Of a stretch of 64,000 bases of DNA, positions 1-12,247 are shown piece by piece (position 1 is the stretch's first letter; every line of letters starts with the position of its first letter). The position numbers were made by a program, and so were the translations under genes. Below the pieces are notes generated by a model, which worked only from the letters and a program-made list of their open reading frames with translations, was not told the origin of the DNA and ran no database searches. Source of the stretch: Echinometra lucunter (taxonomy: Eukaryota > Echinodermata > Echinoidea > Camarodonta > Echinometridae); assembly GCA_029962745.1 (NCBI GenBank), contig CM057154.1:17535337-17599336 (forward strand), read 5' to 3'.

Positions 1-2004
1 CTGACAAAACAACATGTTTCTTTGTCACTCAAACTATTCTTACACGTACTGTATTTGATATTTCATGGTGCTCCACTAGCTACATGCATCGACATGTACA
101 TGTAGGTGCAGAAAGTAAAACTGTATCCACCATAATAATGGAATCATAAGTAAAATATCAAATGCATACTGTCATCTTTTCAAGATAACCAAGGCATTCA
201 TAGCCTCTACAACGACAGACAATACTTTCATCTCTTTCTCATCTTTTCTTTTCCTCTATCCCTCCCTCTACATGTATCTCTATGATTGTCTAAGCCTCTG
301 ATCTGCCTCTTCATTCCTTCTCTCCTTTGTACCTAAGACTTTTTTCTCTTCACATCTCAAATCCCCCTGTCTTCCTCCCCTCTCTCTCTCTCCCTTTCCC
401 AATTCCTCTAACATCCCATCTGGTCCAACTCTTTCTCTCTCTTTCCCTTTCTCTCCTTCCCATCTCTCTCTCTCTTTCCCTTTCTCTCCTTTCCATTTCT
501 CTCCTTTCCATTTCTCTCTCTCTCTCTCTCTGTCCATTTTTTAAAATCCTAAACTGTCCCTTTCTCTCCCCTTTGCCCTTTCTCTCTGTTACTCTGTCTC
601 CTTCCCTTCCTACTTCCTCCCACCCCCCTTTCTTTCTCTCCTTCCGTATGCATGTACCTTACAGGGAAGTACATATATGAGGCGACATGTCCCCGCAACA
701 AATTCCCTGCAACAAATTCCCTGCAACATTTTTAGTGTTCAGATATGGCCCAACACTCTGGCGCCACTTATGTTAATGAACTCGCATTGACGCGTCAACT
801 CTCTAATAAAAGAGAACATAGTCAAAACTTGCTCAAACTCAAGACAACATATTATTATGCACTAACTTTTCAGAAATTTGGTGCACATATTTTGCAGCCA
901 GGCAGCCTCAGCGAATTTTTTTGCCTCATACCCCTTTGACTTGTACACTAAAATGCTGCGGGGATTTTGTGGTGCCACAATGCTGCCTCATACCTGAACG
1001 CCCCTTTACCTCTCTCTATCTTTCAGGCTCAAGCTCTCTCTGTCTCTTTCTCTCTCTCTGTCTCTTTCTCTCTCTCTCTCTTTCTCTCTCTCTTACTCCC
1101 TCCCTTTCCTGTGCCATGAACTCTGGCATTTGGTGGCTCAGCAGTGAGAGAAAGAGATGCAGGGAGAGAGGGAGAGAGAGAGAGAGAGATGGAGGGAGAT
1201 AGCAACGCAGCATCATACGGCAATCCACTAATGTATGCCCAAGCCACCAGCCTGCCCCCAAAACAGACCATCAAATGGTCGATGTTTCAATTTACACGAT
1301 GACCACAGCCTCATGGATGTTCATGTACGACGAATGCATTGCTGGCACAACCAATTACACGTGCTTCGCTGAAATGCACGTCTGCCATGAGCATCCCAGC
1401 CCAACACCAACATCATCATCATCATCACGTCGCACACATGCATAGCGTAGACTGTGCTGCATTACCATGAGAGCAAATTTGGTTTCAGCCATAATACATG
1501 GGTCGGGGTACCTAGGGATCTTTGCATAATTGGAATGGTATACTGTACGGCAGAAGCAACAGGTCTTGAGTGAGAGCGCTTGGTGTTACACTCGGGTTGC
1601 AGACAGACATGAGGGTTCAGGGTTGGAGGATAAGGTGTACAGAAGTATTAGCCATTTACAATGCACCCAATTCACTGCTGCATAACCCACTGAACATCTT
1701 TCCTTATTATTTTGGAGGCCCCGGCTCCAGTAAATGTCAGACATAAGTAAAAATGTTTTAAAATTGAATACATGTAGGTCTATACATTTATGTAAGTACA
1801 TGTATGCACTACGTTGTAACTCTCTCAGGTAATGCATTGAAGTACAATAGATAAAGCAACTACAAGAACATGATACACTATACAGTGTGTATGCAGGGGT
1901 AGCACTAGGAGGGGGGCAGGGGTGGCTGCTCCCCACTTCCCATGAATTTTCAAGTGATCAACCCAAAAAGAAGAAGAAGAAGTAAAAGAAGAAGAAGAAG
2001 AAGA
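1..2004. other. Intergenic, low-complexity CT/GA tracts
   Basis: No gene is supported here. Positions 185-650 are strongly CT-rich on the plus strand, and the long frames there are only translations of that bias. A (CT)n tract at about 1030-1100 is followed by a (GA)n tract at 1140-1200, an inverted purine/pyrimidine pair that could fold. The end (1965-2004) is an (AAG)n run that enters the assembly gap, probably why the contig stopped. Confidence 0.6.
1640..1790. repeat. Degenerate interspersed repeat, copy A
   Basis: This stretch resembles 2630-2770 on the other side of the gap. Both contain a CATTGCAC/ACAATGCACC-like part, an 'ACCCATTGAA/ACCCACTGAA' part, a TTTTGGAGGC/CTTTGGAAGC part and an 'acatgagt/acataagt...tgttttgaaa/tgttttaaaa' part in the same order. 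The family is not recognised. Divergence is high, so an old element is inferred. Confidence 0.35.
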
Positions 2005-2504
2005 NNNNNNNNNNNNNNNNNNNNNNNNNNNNNNNNNNNNNNNNNNNNNNNNNNNNNNNNNNNNNNNNNNNNNNNNNNNNNNNNNNNNNNNNNNNNNNNN
2101 NNNNNNNNNNNNNNNNNNNNNNNNNNNNNNNNNNNNNNNNNNNNNNNNNNNNNNNNNNNNNNNNNNNNNNNNNNNNNNNNNNNNNNNNNNNNNNNNNNNN
2201 NNNNNNNNNNNNNNNNNNNNNNNNNNNNNNNNNNNNNNNNNNNNNNNNNNNNNNNNNNNNNNNNNNNNNNNNNNNNNNNNNNNNNNNNNNNNNNNNNNNN
2301 NNNNNNNNNNNNNNNNNNNNNNNNNNNNNNNNNNNNNNNNNNNNNNNNNNNNNNNNNNNNNNNNNNNNNNNNNNNNNNNNNNNNNNNNNNNNNNNNNNNN
2401 NNNNNNNNNNNNNNNNNNNNNNNNNNNNNNNNNNNNNNNNNNNNNNNNNNNNNNNNNNNNNNNNNNNNNNNNNNNNNNNNNNNNNNNNNNNNNNNNNNNN
2501 NNNN
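2005..2504. other. Assembly gap (500 N)
   Basis: Exactly 500 N, so a placeholder length rather than a measured one. Both edges are AAG-rich, consistent with an unresolved microsatellite. Confidence 0.98.
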
Positions 2505-3328
2505 AAGCAGAAGAAGAAAGAAGAGTATGGGGGAAGAGAGAGCAGATTCATGCAACTATAGACCAATTCGGTCTGGGTGCTGTTTTTTATGGTAATTTCT
2601 AACTGGGGGGCTTCAAGTAAGCCTAACAAAAGATAATTTATGCACTGACATAGCAACGCACCTGGCTCATTGCACAACCCATTGAATCAGTTTTTGTTCT
2701 TCTTTGGAAGCCCCCAGTTATGGCCGACATGAGTTACAGTGTTTTGAAACCGGATTCATCTATATCGTAGCCCTATTTATAACATGTACCTGTAAATGTA
2801 CTTGACCTTTGGTGTTGATAGAGCAGGTTATGTTGTAATGAAGTTTGACAATGCTCAATCTGTGCTAAATCAACTGAAAACTATCAATGACAAAATCATT
2901 ACCCAAGGATACTGCACAGGCATAAGCATTTAATTAAAACTACATATACATGTAAGAACCATTAATGGATTGGTTTAAGGAAATTCATTTTCGATTGATC
3001 AACCATACACTGATTGATATTATCATTAATGAACTGATGTGATATTTTTCAGATTGATTTGATTATTGATTCATTTGTTGATAAATAACTGATCATTGAT
3101 TTATTTACATGCAACAAGTACATGTAGATGAGTATTGTTGCCTTTTTTTTTTTACATTGTAGCTCGGAGCTAATGGAGGTTAGCCCTTGTGCTATAATTC
3201 ATTGATTATGAAACATATGAATAAATAATAATTAAAACCTTTGACATTTATATACATGTGGAGCATCTTTTCCATTAGTTACAAAGCACTTTGAGATGTC
3301 ATTCCTGGGTCAGCACTGGAGTATCATG
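2505..3328. other. Intergenic with degenerate repeat copy B (2630-2770)
   Basis: AT-rich. It holds the second copy of the repeat described at 1640-1790 and ATTGATT-rich sequence at 2985-3110. No coding exon is seen. Confidence 0.5.
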
Positions 3329-3641
3329 CAGGGTGATCCACCTCCTGAAATTTTAGAATGTTGCATAAAAATGTCTACCTTTATGCACGAAGTGTACATC
3401 ACGAGCACAGAGTGCGTAGTCCCTGCAGCTGAGGTCCAGGGCCTGCGTATGGGCCCTGGAAGCTCTAGGATTCTGGATGCTCTGTGGTTTCACAAATTGG
3501 AATCATATAGATTTGATATAAACCTTGTTTTTAGTATGTTACCATTTTTTTTTTAGGATGCTGTGCAAAATTTTAGCATGCTGCACAAAAATTTTAGAAT
3601 GTTGCAGCGACATGCTAAAACCCCCCTCATGGACCACCCTG
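3329..3641. mobile_element. hAT-like MITE (CAGGGTGATCCA termini)
   Basis: The left end reads CAGGGTGATCCA and the right end is its inverted match TGGACCACCCTG. Inside both ends lie repeated 'ATTTTAGAATGTTGCA'-type motifs in opposite orientation. CAGGG termini are typical of hAT transposons. The flanks (gtatcatg / agtacatg) are only partly alike, so the target duplication is eroded or slipped. It has no transposase frame, so it is non-autonomous. Confidence 0.55.
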
Positions 3642-6429
3642 AGTACATGTACATGTATGTATTAACTACCAGGCAGTGACAGTGTAAGTCCAATTAGTAC
3701 ATGCAGTTTAAGAATGTCTCTTAACCGTGTTTGTATGTAGTGTTCTAACTTTTGGAAAAGAGGGAGCCCGTTCCATAGTTTTAGCAGTAGAGAAAAAAGC
3801 TGCATCACCAGGCTAGTCTGCCGAAAGGACACTATAACAAAAGTCCTACGTGTAGGCCTACAGTAAAGTTTGAAATATTTGCATCAAGAATCACATGATG
3901 TCCCAAACCCCCAAAATCATTATCTACATGTGTATCTATTCTTTGAGAATACCTTTAAAATCTACCAGATTTATTCACTGCTTTTCCCTAATAATTCAAG
4001 AATTAAAAAAAAAATCTTCCTCCTTTAAAACAGCAAAGCCTCTGCCTTACACCTACATGCATATTATACATGTATCATTTAAATTTTTATGTAATTTCAC
4101 TTGGCATTCCTGCTCACACATACAAAGCCTTTAACTGCGATATCAGGTCACATTTTATGAGTAAAATCAATATGGCCATAAAACTGACGCCACGCTGTAA
4201 ACTGTATTATGAAGAACTACATGTACTACTGACCTTTGGTATTATGGACTGTATTTCCTCCTCAATTGATAACACATACCATGTAGAATTTGATCCACTT
4301 TTACAAACCTTTTGGTAGGACTTGTCAGGTACATGTAGTTGCCACTAAAAAAATACATACATGTACCTTTATACTTAAACACTTGTTTCAAGGCAAACAA
4401 GAAAATGATTTAAAGCACATTGAAATGCTCTGCGTATTGCTCATATAAATGCAGATTATTATTATCATTCTTTACTAATTACATAGAAAATAATCATGTA
4501 TACTTTTTATATGTCAAGCACAACATGGAAAATTGGAAATATAAACATTTTGTAGAATAATATGATTTCATACACATAAAAGCAAAGTAAATCTAATTAT
4601 TTTTCTTGCTTGTACAACTGTACCTAAAAGTTTAGTTACCATAAGACAAACACATTTTATCCCAAACTGCTTACTTACTAGCATTGTTCAGGTTGTGAGG
4701 TAAAATCACCATAATTATTACCAGAATCTTGGGGAAACTGTTTGCTTTTTACACATTAGGATGATAAAATCTCTTAATCTTAATTCATAAGTTCACCGGA
4801 TCTCAATCACCTTGATCAGGTGAAATTTCCAGACTGTTTAGGTCTGTGATACTTTGTATTAACTAACACACAAGTACAGGAACACCACTTGCCTATCAGA
4901 TCTGCCAATCATGCATGCAGGACATAATTAAGCACATTCACATTTCACACACAAGAGGAATTGAAATTTGAATTGCGATTCAAATCGCGATCCACATTTA
5001 AGTTTTCCTGCGACCGTTCACACACACAAGGAAAGATCGAATTTTTTACCATTCACACATACGAGGAAGCAATGAAAACAGGCAAAAGAGCCCACAAACT
5101 TCTCCGCTTAAACTTCTGTTAAACACAATCTCAACGGGGGAAAATAAATATGGACAGTAGATCTACAGAAAGTACTGCAACAAACTTAGTAATTAAATAC
5201 AAAATATAAAATAATCTGCAACTTTATCATTGAGTATGATTTCATTTCAGGGCATAGGAGGGTAAAACAATGGGTCTTAATCATTCTAACAACGTTTTAC
5301 TATAATTATTAAATGTCTTATGTTTTTCTTTGTTTTTTTCGGGCCACCAAATTTCATTCTCGGGCCACCAAAAAAAAAAAAGATATGATTTTGATGGCCC
5401 AAACGGGCCACCAAGAAAAAAGCATTGTATTATACAAAAAATTTGTTTACTATACGAGATCAAAGGCGCCAAGATAGCATGCAGTACGTCCATGCTTATG
5501 CATACAGTGCATGCATCCTGTAACGCAATACACTGCATACATGTACACTGGATACTGCATGCACAGCTCATCGATCGCACAAGCGCAAAGAATGATGGGA
5601 TGGACAAAACCGATTTTCTAATTATGATTTTCGTTCACACACATGACGCACGGCAAATAATTGCAATTATTCTGAAAAATCGCACTTCTTCCTGCGAGTT
5701 GAATCGCGACTAGAATCACGATTGTTAGTGAGATGATTCTGTCCACACACAAAATAAAATCGATTTTCTAATCACTGGTCTCAGCCACTCATCCTGTGTT
5801 CTCGGTCAATGAATTGACCTTGTCCCACAAACGTGACAAGTCTGTACCGAAACTACATAGCATGCTTTTCTATTGGTTACTCGACGGCATGCTGTTGACC
5901 AACGAGTCTGATAAGAGTCAGTTTTCTTCTTAAAATTCACCATTTTCAGTTCATTCATCAGATATGAAGCAGAAAGGGGAAAATTGAGAGCCTTGGGAAC
6001 ATTGCTGGTAAGTAAAATCAAAACTTTTTTTCTCTTTTATAGAAGATCTAAGTCAATGTATTTTGTGTTCGCGTCAGCAATTAGTTTCGCTATTGACCTA
6101 CGGGTGGTCTCAACCACAGGCAAAGAGTGGTACAGCATTGCACTGTTGCACTCTCACATATACTCTGCGTTATTCATCGCCTTGGCCCAAGACTAACGGG
6201 TGTAGGTGAACTCACGATGTTGAAGGTCGTGCTATTGAAATGGAAATTAATCACGCGGCGAAATCAAAAGTCTTTAGTTTGAAAAAGAAATTTTAGATTC
6301 TAATATCACAGTTAGATCTACTGGTCCACTGGCGAACTTCAAAGGTAGTTTACAGGGCTAACCGGGCATGAGAAAGTGTGATTTGGAGGCATAATATTTC
6401 CTTGTTTACGTGGGTCTCCACAGGGGCAA
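3642..6429. other. Intergenic, no gene seen
   Basis: AT-rich sequence without splice-bounded coding signal. A local cluster of GGGCCACCAA motifs occurs at 5340-5415. Sequence at 4960-5060 and 5630-5775 shares 'ATCGCG' and 'cacacacaagga' words, suggesting remnants of one old element. Confidence 0.5.
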
Positions 6430-7440
6430 ATGGCAGAGGACTCGACCCCAAAAGTGGTAGGTATGTGCCACGGGCAAGACAAAACACGGGGGCTTTGGTC
6501 ATATATTGTGGTACGGGGACGTGCCGCTTTGACGACCCCATTTTTCAGACGTCGATTTCCGTTCCAAAGCTTAGCATTTTCTCCTTAGCGAGAAAAAAGA
6601 AGAAAGAAATCCATTCCAATGCAGCATGTTTTTCGTTTCGCCATTCTGGCCACATTGCTCCATTTAATGAGCTTCATTATTGGTGAAAAGCAGCCCTCAC
6701 CGTTTGCACGTAGGCCAGCCAGCGCGCGCTGTCCGACCATCGCCACTGCGCGAGAGCGCACCCGGCGCCCATGCCGCCGGGCTAGCTGCATGCACGCATG
6801 CTCGTTCCATAGGGATATACATACGCTCTCACACGCAGGCGAACCGTTCCAAAGACCCCCGTTTTCACAAATTTGTCATTCCGAAGCCCGTTCCAAAGAC
6901 CCTCCTTTTCATAATAAGCCTGTTCCAAAGCCCCCGTTTTTTTTGTCTCGCCCGCGGCACATCCCCATCACTTTTGGGGTCGAGTGCCCCCCCCCCCCCC
7001 CCGGGGCTCTGGAACGGGCTTATTGTGAAAAGGAGGGTCTTCAGAACGGGCTTCGGAACGACAAATGTTCGTGAAAACGGGGGTCTTTGGAACGGTTCGC
7101 CTGCGTGTGAGTGCGTATGTATCCCTATGGAACGGGCATGCGTGCATGCAGCTACTAGCCCGGCGGCACCAGCGCCGGATGCGCTCGCGCAGAGGCGATG
7201 GTCGGACAGCGCGCGCTGGCTGGCCTACTGCAATCGGTGCGGGCTGCTTTTCACCAATAATGAAGCTCATTAAACGGAGCAATGCGGCCAGAATGGCGAA
7301 ACGAAAAACATGCTGCATTGGAACGGATTTCTTTCTTTTTTCTCGCTAAGGAAAAAATGCTAAGCTTTGAAACGGAAATCGAGGTCTGAAAAAGGGGGTC
7401 GTCAAAGCGGCACGTCCCCATACCACCAATATATGTGAGT
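6430..7440. mobile_element. Composite long foldback element, about 1 kb
   Basis: Positions 6499-6925 are the approximate reverse complement of 7005-7436. For example, gacgtgccgctttgacgacc near 6518 pairs with its inverse near 7400, and the CATTGGAATGGA-like and CGCGCGCTGTCCGACC blocks pair across the centre. A second inverted pair is nested inside: CTCGACCCCAAAAGTG at 6440 with its inverse CACTTTTGGGGTCGAG near 6970. GTTCCAAAGACCC-like units repeat at 6845-6940. Long-armed foldback transposons (the TU family) are established in sea urchins. Membership here is inferred from shape only. The GC-rich frames in it are not genes. Confidence 0.75.
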
Positions 7441-8479
7441 GGCCCCCCCCCCTCCCGGGACTTAAGCTCTTCGTGAAATATCAGAATAAAAACACAAAGA
7501 CCTTCCTTAACTTAAGCTAGGGAAGGAGAAAGCATTGTTGAACAGCACAAATCATGCTTCAAAACAGTCAAAGAAAATGACACCTCACAAATCCAGAAGG
7601 AAATAGAAGGATAATACAATCATAAAAGGTGACTGAATTACCGAAACAGTGCAATAAGTAAGAAGAATACAACAACATGACTGTCTGTGACACCACACTC
7701 CACTCTGTCTCTGCACTACCTACCGGCCACCATAGCTAGCTGTCACAGTGTCTCCCAGCGGAATCGAAGAGACATTACCGCCCGCGCACTGGCGCTGGCT
7801 ACAGATGTAGCAAGCCCTGCCCTGATTCTTCAGTACGGGACGGATTACAGTTTTATCTCTTTGACACAATTGCAAATGTCAAATTAATCAGTCTAAAATG
7901 TTAATAATTTCAATTACCAACTTATCACTCTCAAAGTGCTGCAACAGATATCCAAGTTGTGTTCGCTGGGTATGCATGAAAACTGACCGTTTACAAAAAC
8001 CGGCGTACACAAATGGCTGTCGGACTTGAGTCACACTCCAAGTATATTGTTGATGTTTGACGTCATCCGTCATAAATAATTAATTTGCATGCTTGACTTT
8101 CCACTGTCCGTTCAGACCTTTCAAGGAAATTCAGTTTACCAAACTAAGCAAATCACTAAAAACAAAAATTGTAATCGATTGTTCAAAATCAGGGCCACGA
8201 CTCTAACAGTTATAATATAGTAGGTTATATCTGCCCATCACCACACAACAGAATGCAGCCTATCTTGGTCGCGCTCGGATTCCATTTAATAAATTGTCTG
8301 ATATGGAAGACTATATGATGAATTCAATGGTCTCGCTTGTTGGGCATGTTGGGTTTGGGTTTCCAAATTTACGAGGGGTCCACTTATACAATTACACTAA
8401 AGATGTTGTATAAACATCAACAGACATACGAATGAACATATTTAAAAAGAAAAAAAAAAGAAAAAAAAGATAAGATAAG

Positions 8480-8510
<31 letters not shown>

Positions 8511-8815
8511 CATTGTTTCACCTTGGGATGATACAAATAGCCGTCTGATTGAGATGGGACATCATGGGAGGGGGAGGGCAGCCTAGTTACTATGAAATAG
8601 ATATGGATGCTACTCCTGTGTTTCGACTCGTGAAGTCTAGTAATAGTATTATTGCGGTTCATTGATAGGACATTGCTCTGAGGGTCACACGTCACACAAT
8701 ACCACAATACAGTACGTTATTCGTGATTATCTATGGATTATACATAATCCGATAGTCTGCGCGCATGCATGCACACACAGATCCATAGCACAGATCCCTT
8801 GATTGTGATAGATCG
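7441..8815. other. Intergenic, no gene seen
   Basis: It holds a C-run at 7442-7453 and an A/G-rich AAAAGAAAAG tract at 8445-8510. No exon can be supported. Confidence 0.5.
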
Positions 8816-8859
8816 TTTGTTACGTCACGAATTTAAGTGTTGCTTTATGACGTAACAAA
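8816..8859. promoter_or_regulatory. Inverted pair of CRE/ATF-like sites
   Basis: TTTGTTACGTCA (8816-8827) and TGACGTAACAAA (8848-8859) are perfect 12-bp inverted arms. Each contains a TGACGTAA core, the CREB/ATF/C-EBP type of site. They lie about 270 bp upstream of the ciliary gene start. A third TGACGTAA occurs at 8964-8971. The regulatory role is inferred from position and motif only. Confidence 0.4.
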
Positions 8860-8949
8860 TGTTTTAATTTTTAGATGTAGGTTGTGTCATGTGAAGTATA
8901 AACAGTGTGATGTCACAAAGCATTTTTCTCACAGCGCGCATACTGCGCC

Positions 8950-9124
8950 CATTTAGCGGTTTGTGACGTAATCACTTCCTGTTCCTGCTAGAGCATGCGC
9001 ATGACAACACTGATCTGATAACAATAATAGAAGAAAAGCAGGTTCACGGATGCAAGTTATATAACACAGTTTACAATAACGAAAACTCAGTGGGATTCTT
9101 GGGAAATCACATGAGTTTTTAACG
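8950..9124 (+). promoter_or_regulatory. Probable proximal promoter/5' leader of the CIMIP1-like gene
   Basis: Immediately upstream of the predicted start are a TGACGTAA site (8964), an ETS-type CACTTCCTG (8973-8981) and a GCATGCGCATG stretch (8993-9003) close to the NRF-1 consensus. This motif set is common in TATA-less broadly used promoters. The transcription start is not determinable here. Confidence 0.35.
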
Positions 9125-9180
9125 ATGCAGGCAATCAATCCCAAGAAAAATCCAAATTATGTTCACATCGATCAAATTTG
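9125..9180 (+). CDS. CIMIP1/C20orf85-like protein, coding exon 1
   Basis: The ATG at 9125 opens 18 codons (beginning MQAINPKKNPNY) and the first two bases of a Trp codon, then a consensus donor GTGAGT at 9181. The exon is joined to the one at 12248 because the phases match exactly (56 + 559 = 615 bp, 205 codons including stop) and the join recreates the family's 'DQIW-K' start, comparable with 'DEIWK' of the vertebrate protein. The frame is too short to be noticed as a gene alone. Confidence 0.75.
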
Positions 9181-9648
9181 GTGAGTACTAAAATGCTTCA
9201 AATGTAAAGTACTGAAATGAATTAGAGTAACGTTACTATACTCCGGAGGGTTATCTAGAATTTGATTTAGAGAACAAAATGGAATCCTTATGAGAAAGAG
9301 TGGGGCGTAAATTACCAGGAATTTTCCACTGTTTCACCCCCCGCTCCATCTTCTTTCTTTCGTTTTATCCCCTGGGATTAGTTGTAGAATTAAGGGGCGT
9401 TCGCGTTAGATACCTACATCACTCTAATTTTCATAATTATGAATATTCATCAGTGACACGGTAGAATATACATTTTTACACTGAAATGGTACACTCGGTA
9501 TCATTTCAATGTCACTTTATTCATCAAAAGGATACCAGCCATAATGGGATATAGGTGTTGACTCCAAGGCCATACACAGGATTTTTTTCGGGGGGGGGGG
9601 GGAATACGTAACATGTTTGAGGAAACATGCAAGCGAGGGAACAAAGTA

Positions 9649-11048
9649 CAAGTTCAAGTTCAGGTTTTATTTCCAATATAACACAAGACATGAAATATAT
9701 TCTTTTTCTTTTTCAAAGAGAAATATCATAAATTAACATACTTCTTTTTTTTTTTTCTTTCTTATTTAACATCAAAACAAATTAAATGTCTGCTTGACAT
9801 AGTGTATTAAACAAAAAAAGGGGGAAATTGCTATTGGAAAAGAGATATCCACAAGAAAGCAATGCTTGTAATGACGGGGATTCCTGAAGAAAGGAAAAGG
9901 AAAGTAAAGACAAGAAAACAGAAGAAGGTATGATACAGAGCTTGATAAAACAGCAGTATATATTACAGTTGCAGATTCAGTTAGACAGTGAGGACTCCTC
10001 TAGATGAACGATGTGTTGCGCATTTGAGACAAGATAAGAAGGGAAAGGACAATAGGAAAAGGAAGAAATAAGACCAGATAAGATAAGACAAGACAAGACG
10101 AAAAAGGGACAAGACAAGAAAGGACAAGACAAACTAACAGGAAACACAAGGGGGGAGAGGATAAAATAGCGAGAGAAAAAAAACGAAAAAGGAAACGGGA
10201 AATGGGAGATGAGCTGCCACAGACCAACATGATATAACATGACCGACAACCAGACTCAAAAATATTTTTTTTTAAATAGACAGGTTGGAATTTCGTAAGT
10301 ATAGGATGGTGCGATGACCTTAATTGAACGTAACCAAAATTGAAATATCAGTTCCATTGCTAACTGCTGTAAGAATGAAGCAGGAATGGTTTGAGCTTAT
10401 GTTTGAATGCATTCAGAGACACTGTCTTTAATATCATTACTGAGGGAGTTCCAGAATTTGGGACCGTTGTATATGAATGTGCTTTTGGCTGGTAAAGTTC
10501 TGCAGAGAGGTAGATGAAATTCATCAGAGCGTCTCGTGGGATAGTTATGGTAAGATTGATTTTTAGGGAGCATGGCATCAAAAATATGGGGAAGTAAGTG
10601 CATTATTATTATTATAGTTGTACATTGATTGCCCTAACTGGAATAAATACAGGTCTCTGATTTTCAATAATTTACACTCAAAGAACAATGGATCCGAGTG
10701 AGAACGGAAGGCAGAGCTATGAATGACACGAAGTGCCTTCTTTTGCAAAAGTAACAATCTGTCTAACAGATATTGATGGGTATTTCCCCAAGAGAGAATC
10801 CCATAATTCAAATAGGACAAAATTGAAGATGAATAAAGCATAATAAGTGATGTCGAAGGAATAGAAAATTTCAGTCTGTTAATAGTACCTATATTTCGTG
10901 AAATTATTTTGCATGTATTTTCAATGTGATTTTTTCCAAGAAAGTTTGTTTGTCAACTATATTTCCAAGAAATTTTGTGTATGGAACAATTTCTAAGGGA
11001 GTATCATCAAAAATAATGTTCATTGGTAACGCATCTATGGAATTACTG

Positions 11049-11052
<4 letters not shown>
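9649..11052 (-). mobile_element. 5'-truncated CR1/L2-like LINE fragment
   Basis: On the minus strand, frames at 11188-10904, 10841-10578 and 10603-10360 carry the C-terminal part of a non-LTR reverse transcriptase. They include a 'FLGNIVD' piece, the 'YGILSWGNT' and 'LLQKKALRVI' thumb motifs and 'FWNSLSNDIK', broken by frameshifts. The 3' end (plus-strand 9649) is a CAAGTT repeat followed by a purine-rich 3'UTR. The same 3'UTR recurs at 47458-47765. The element stops at the AC microsatellite, so the endonuclease and most of the reverse transcriptase are missing. It is dead. Confidence 0.8.
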
Positions 11053-11096
<44 letters not shown>

Positions 11097-11114
11097 ACAC
11101 ACACACACACATAC

Positions 11115-11182
<68 letters not shown>
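11053..11182. repeat. (AC)n-(CATA)n-(AT)n compound microsatellite
   Basis: About 60 bp of AC repeat, then ACAT units, then about 55 bp of pure AT. The AC part can form Z-DNA and the AT part cruciforms. It sits at the truncated end of the LINE fragment. Confidence 0.95.
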
Positions 11183-11184
<2 letters not shown>

Positions 11185-11992
11185 GCACTGACGAAGAGTG
11201 TGACTTCGCCTTTCATTTTTGAGAGCTATGCTCCGTTTTCTTTTAAAATCTATGATTATATTTTTTAATGGCATTCTACTACCAAATCTGATTCTTGTAT
11301 TATCTAGATGCCAAGCAGACTAATTTTCAATTCTCTCTATATATGTATTTATGCATAACAAAGCGACGGAGCTGGTCACGAGGGCATTTTGCCTTTTTGA
11401 AATTGAAAGATTTAGTGCACATTTTGGGTGGATTTTTTGAAAAAATTCCGATAAAAATAGTGAGGCTTAGAATTTCGGGGGAGGGGGCAACTGCCCTCTG
11501 GCCCCCCTGCCACGCCTGCCGCCCGCCCGGCCCCCACTGCGTATACGGCCAGGGTTGACTCTTACTTGGTAGATGAAATTTAAGGGAATGAAAAAAAAAC
11601 TTGTACAATCATTCATTTTGCTCTTGCAAAATGAGATCTGCGTTATCTTCAACAAGGGGGTTTATGATTTTTATCAGAAACGATCATATCATTAATATAA
11701 TAGGTTCGATATTTGAAAATGTTTTCTTCCACTGTATGAAAATGAAATGCACGTTAAATCCTAGTTCCATAGGTATCAATTTGACTATTTTATAAAACTA
11801 TAACAGGCCCATAACTAGGCTACAATTACTTTTATGGGTTGTAGAATTGAAAATAGAGGACCCTTCTGAGGGCGGGAAGGGACCGCCGTAGGGGGGGGGG
11901 GGTTGGAGGAGTATGGGATTGAAGTTAAACCAAGTTCAACCAAACCTCTGCTCGCAAGTGCAGTAGGAGGGGGGGGGGTGGTGTCACCACCT

Positions 11993-12163
11993 GGGCCCCG
12001 TTGCATAAAACTTACCATTGATGGTAAATTTGCCACCAATAACTACCATGGAAACCTTGAATTTGATTGGCTGGTGAGCAATGTTACCATGGTAGTTACC
12101 ATTGATGACAAAGTCAGAGTTACCATTGACATGATTGATGGTAAGTTTTATGCAACGGGGCCC
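11993..12163. mobile_element. 171-bp MITE with GGGCCCCGTTGCATAAAA termini
   Basis: The left end GGGCCCCGTTGCATAAAACT is matched in inverse by the right end AGTTTTATGCAACGGGGCCC, and the pairing continues with TTACCATTGATGGTAA-type sequence. Almost the whole element can fold into one hairpin. No coding capacity. No clear target duplication was found. It lies 84 bp before the acceptor of the ciliary gene. Confidence 0.8.
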
Positions 12164-12247
12164 TGAACTCCCCTACTTACAATACATACATGTACCTCCA
12201 TAAATAATCAAGTTGGGTCTCAGTTATTTCATTTTTAATTTTTCTAG

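Larger units (their letters stand above)
9181..12247 (+). other. Intron of the CIMIP1-like gene, filled with repeats
   Basis: Starts GTGAGT and ends TTTTTCTAG. It contains a 5'-truncated LINE (9649-11052), a large AC/AT microsatellite, a homopolymer-rich stretch (11470-11980) and a 171-bp MITE just before the acceptor. Confidence 0.7.

Noticed and set aside
327..680. 117-residue Leu/Ser-rich frame and its antisense Arg/Glu frame
   Set aside because: Produced by CT-rich low-complexity DNA; no start context, splice sites or recognisable protein pattern.
1942..2677. Frames crossing the N gap at 2005-2504
   Set aside because: Almost all residues are undefined; flanks are AAG repeats.
6619..7349. 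Several 90-197 residue frames on both strands, two sharing 'MQHVFRFAILA'
   Set aside because: They are symmetric products of the inverted arms of the composite foldback element.
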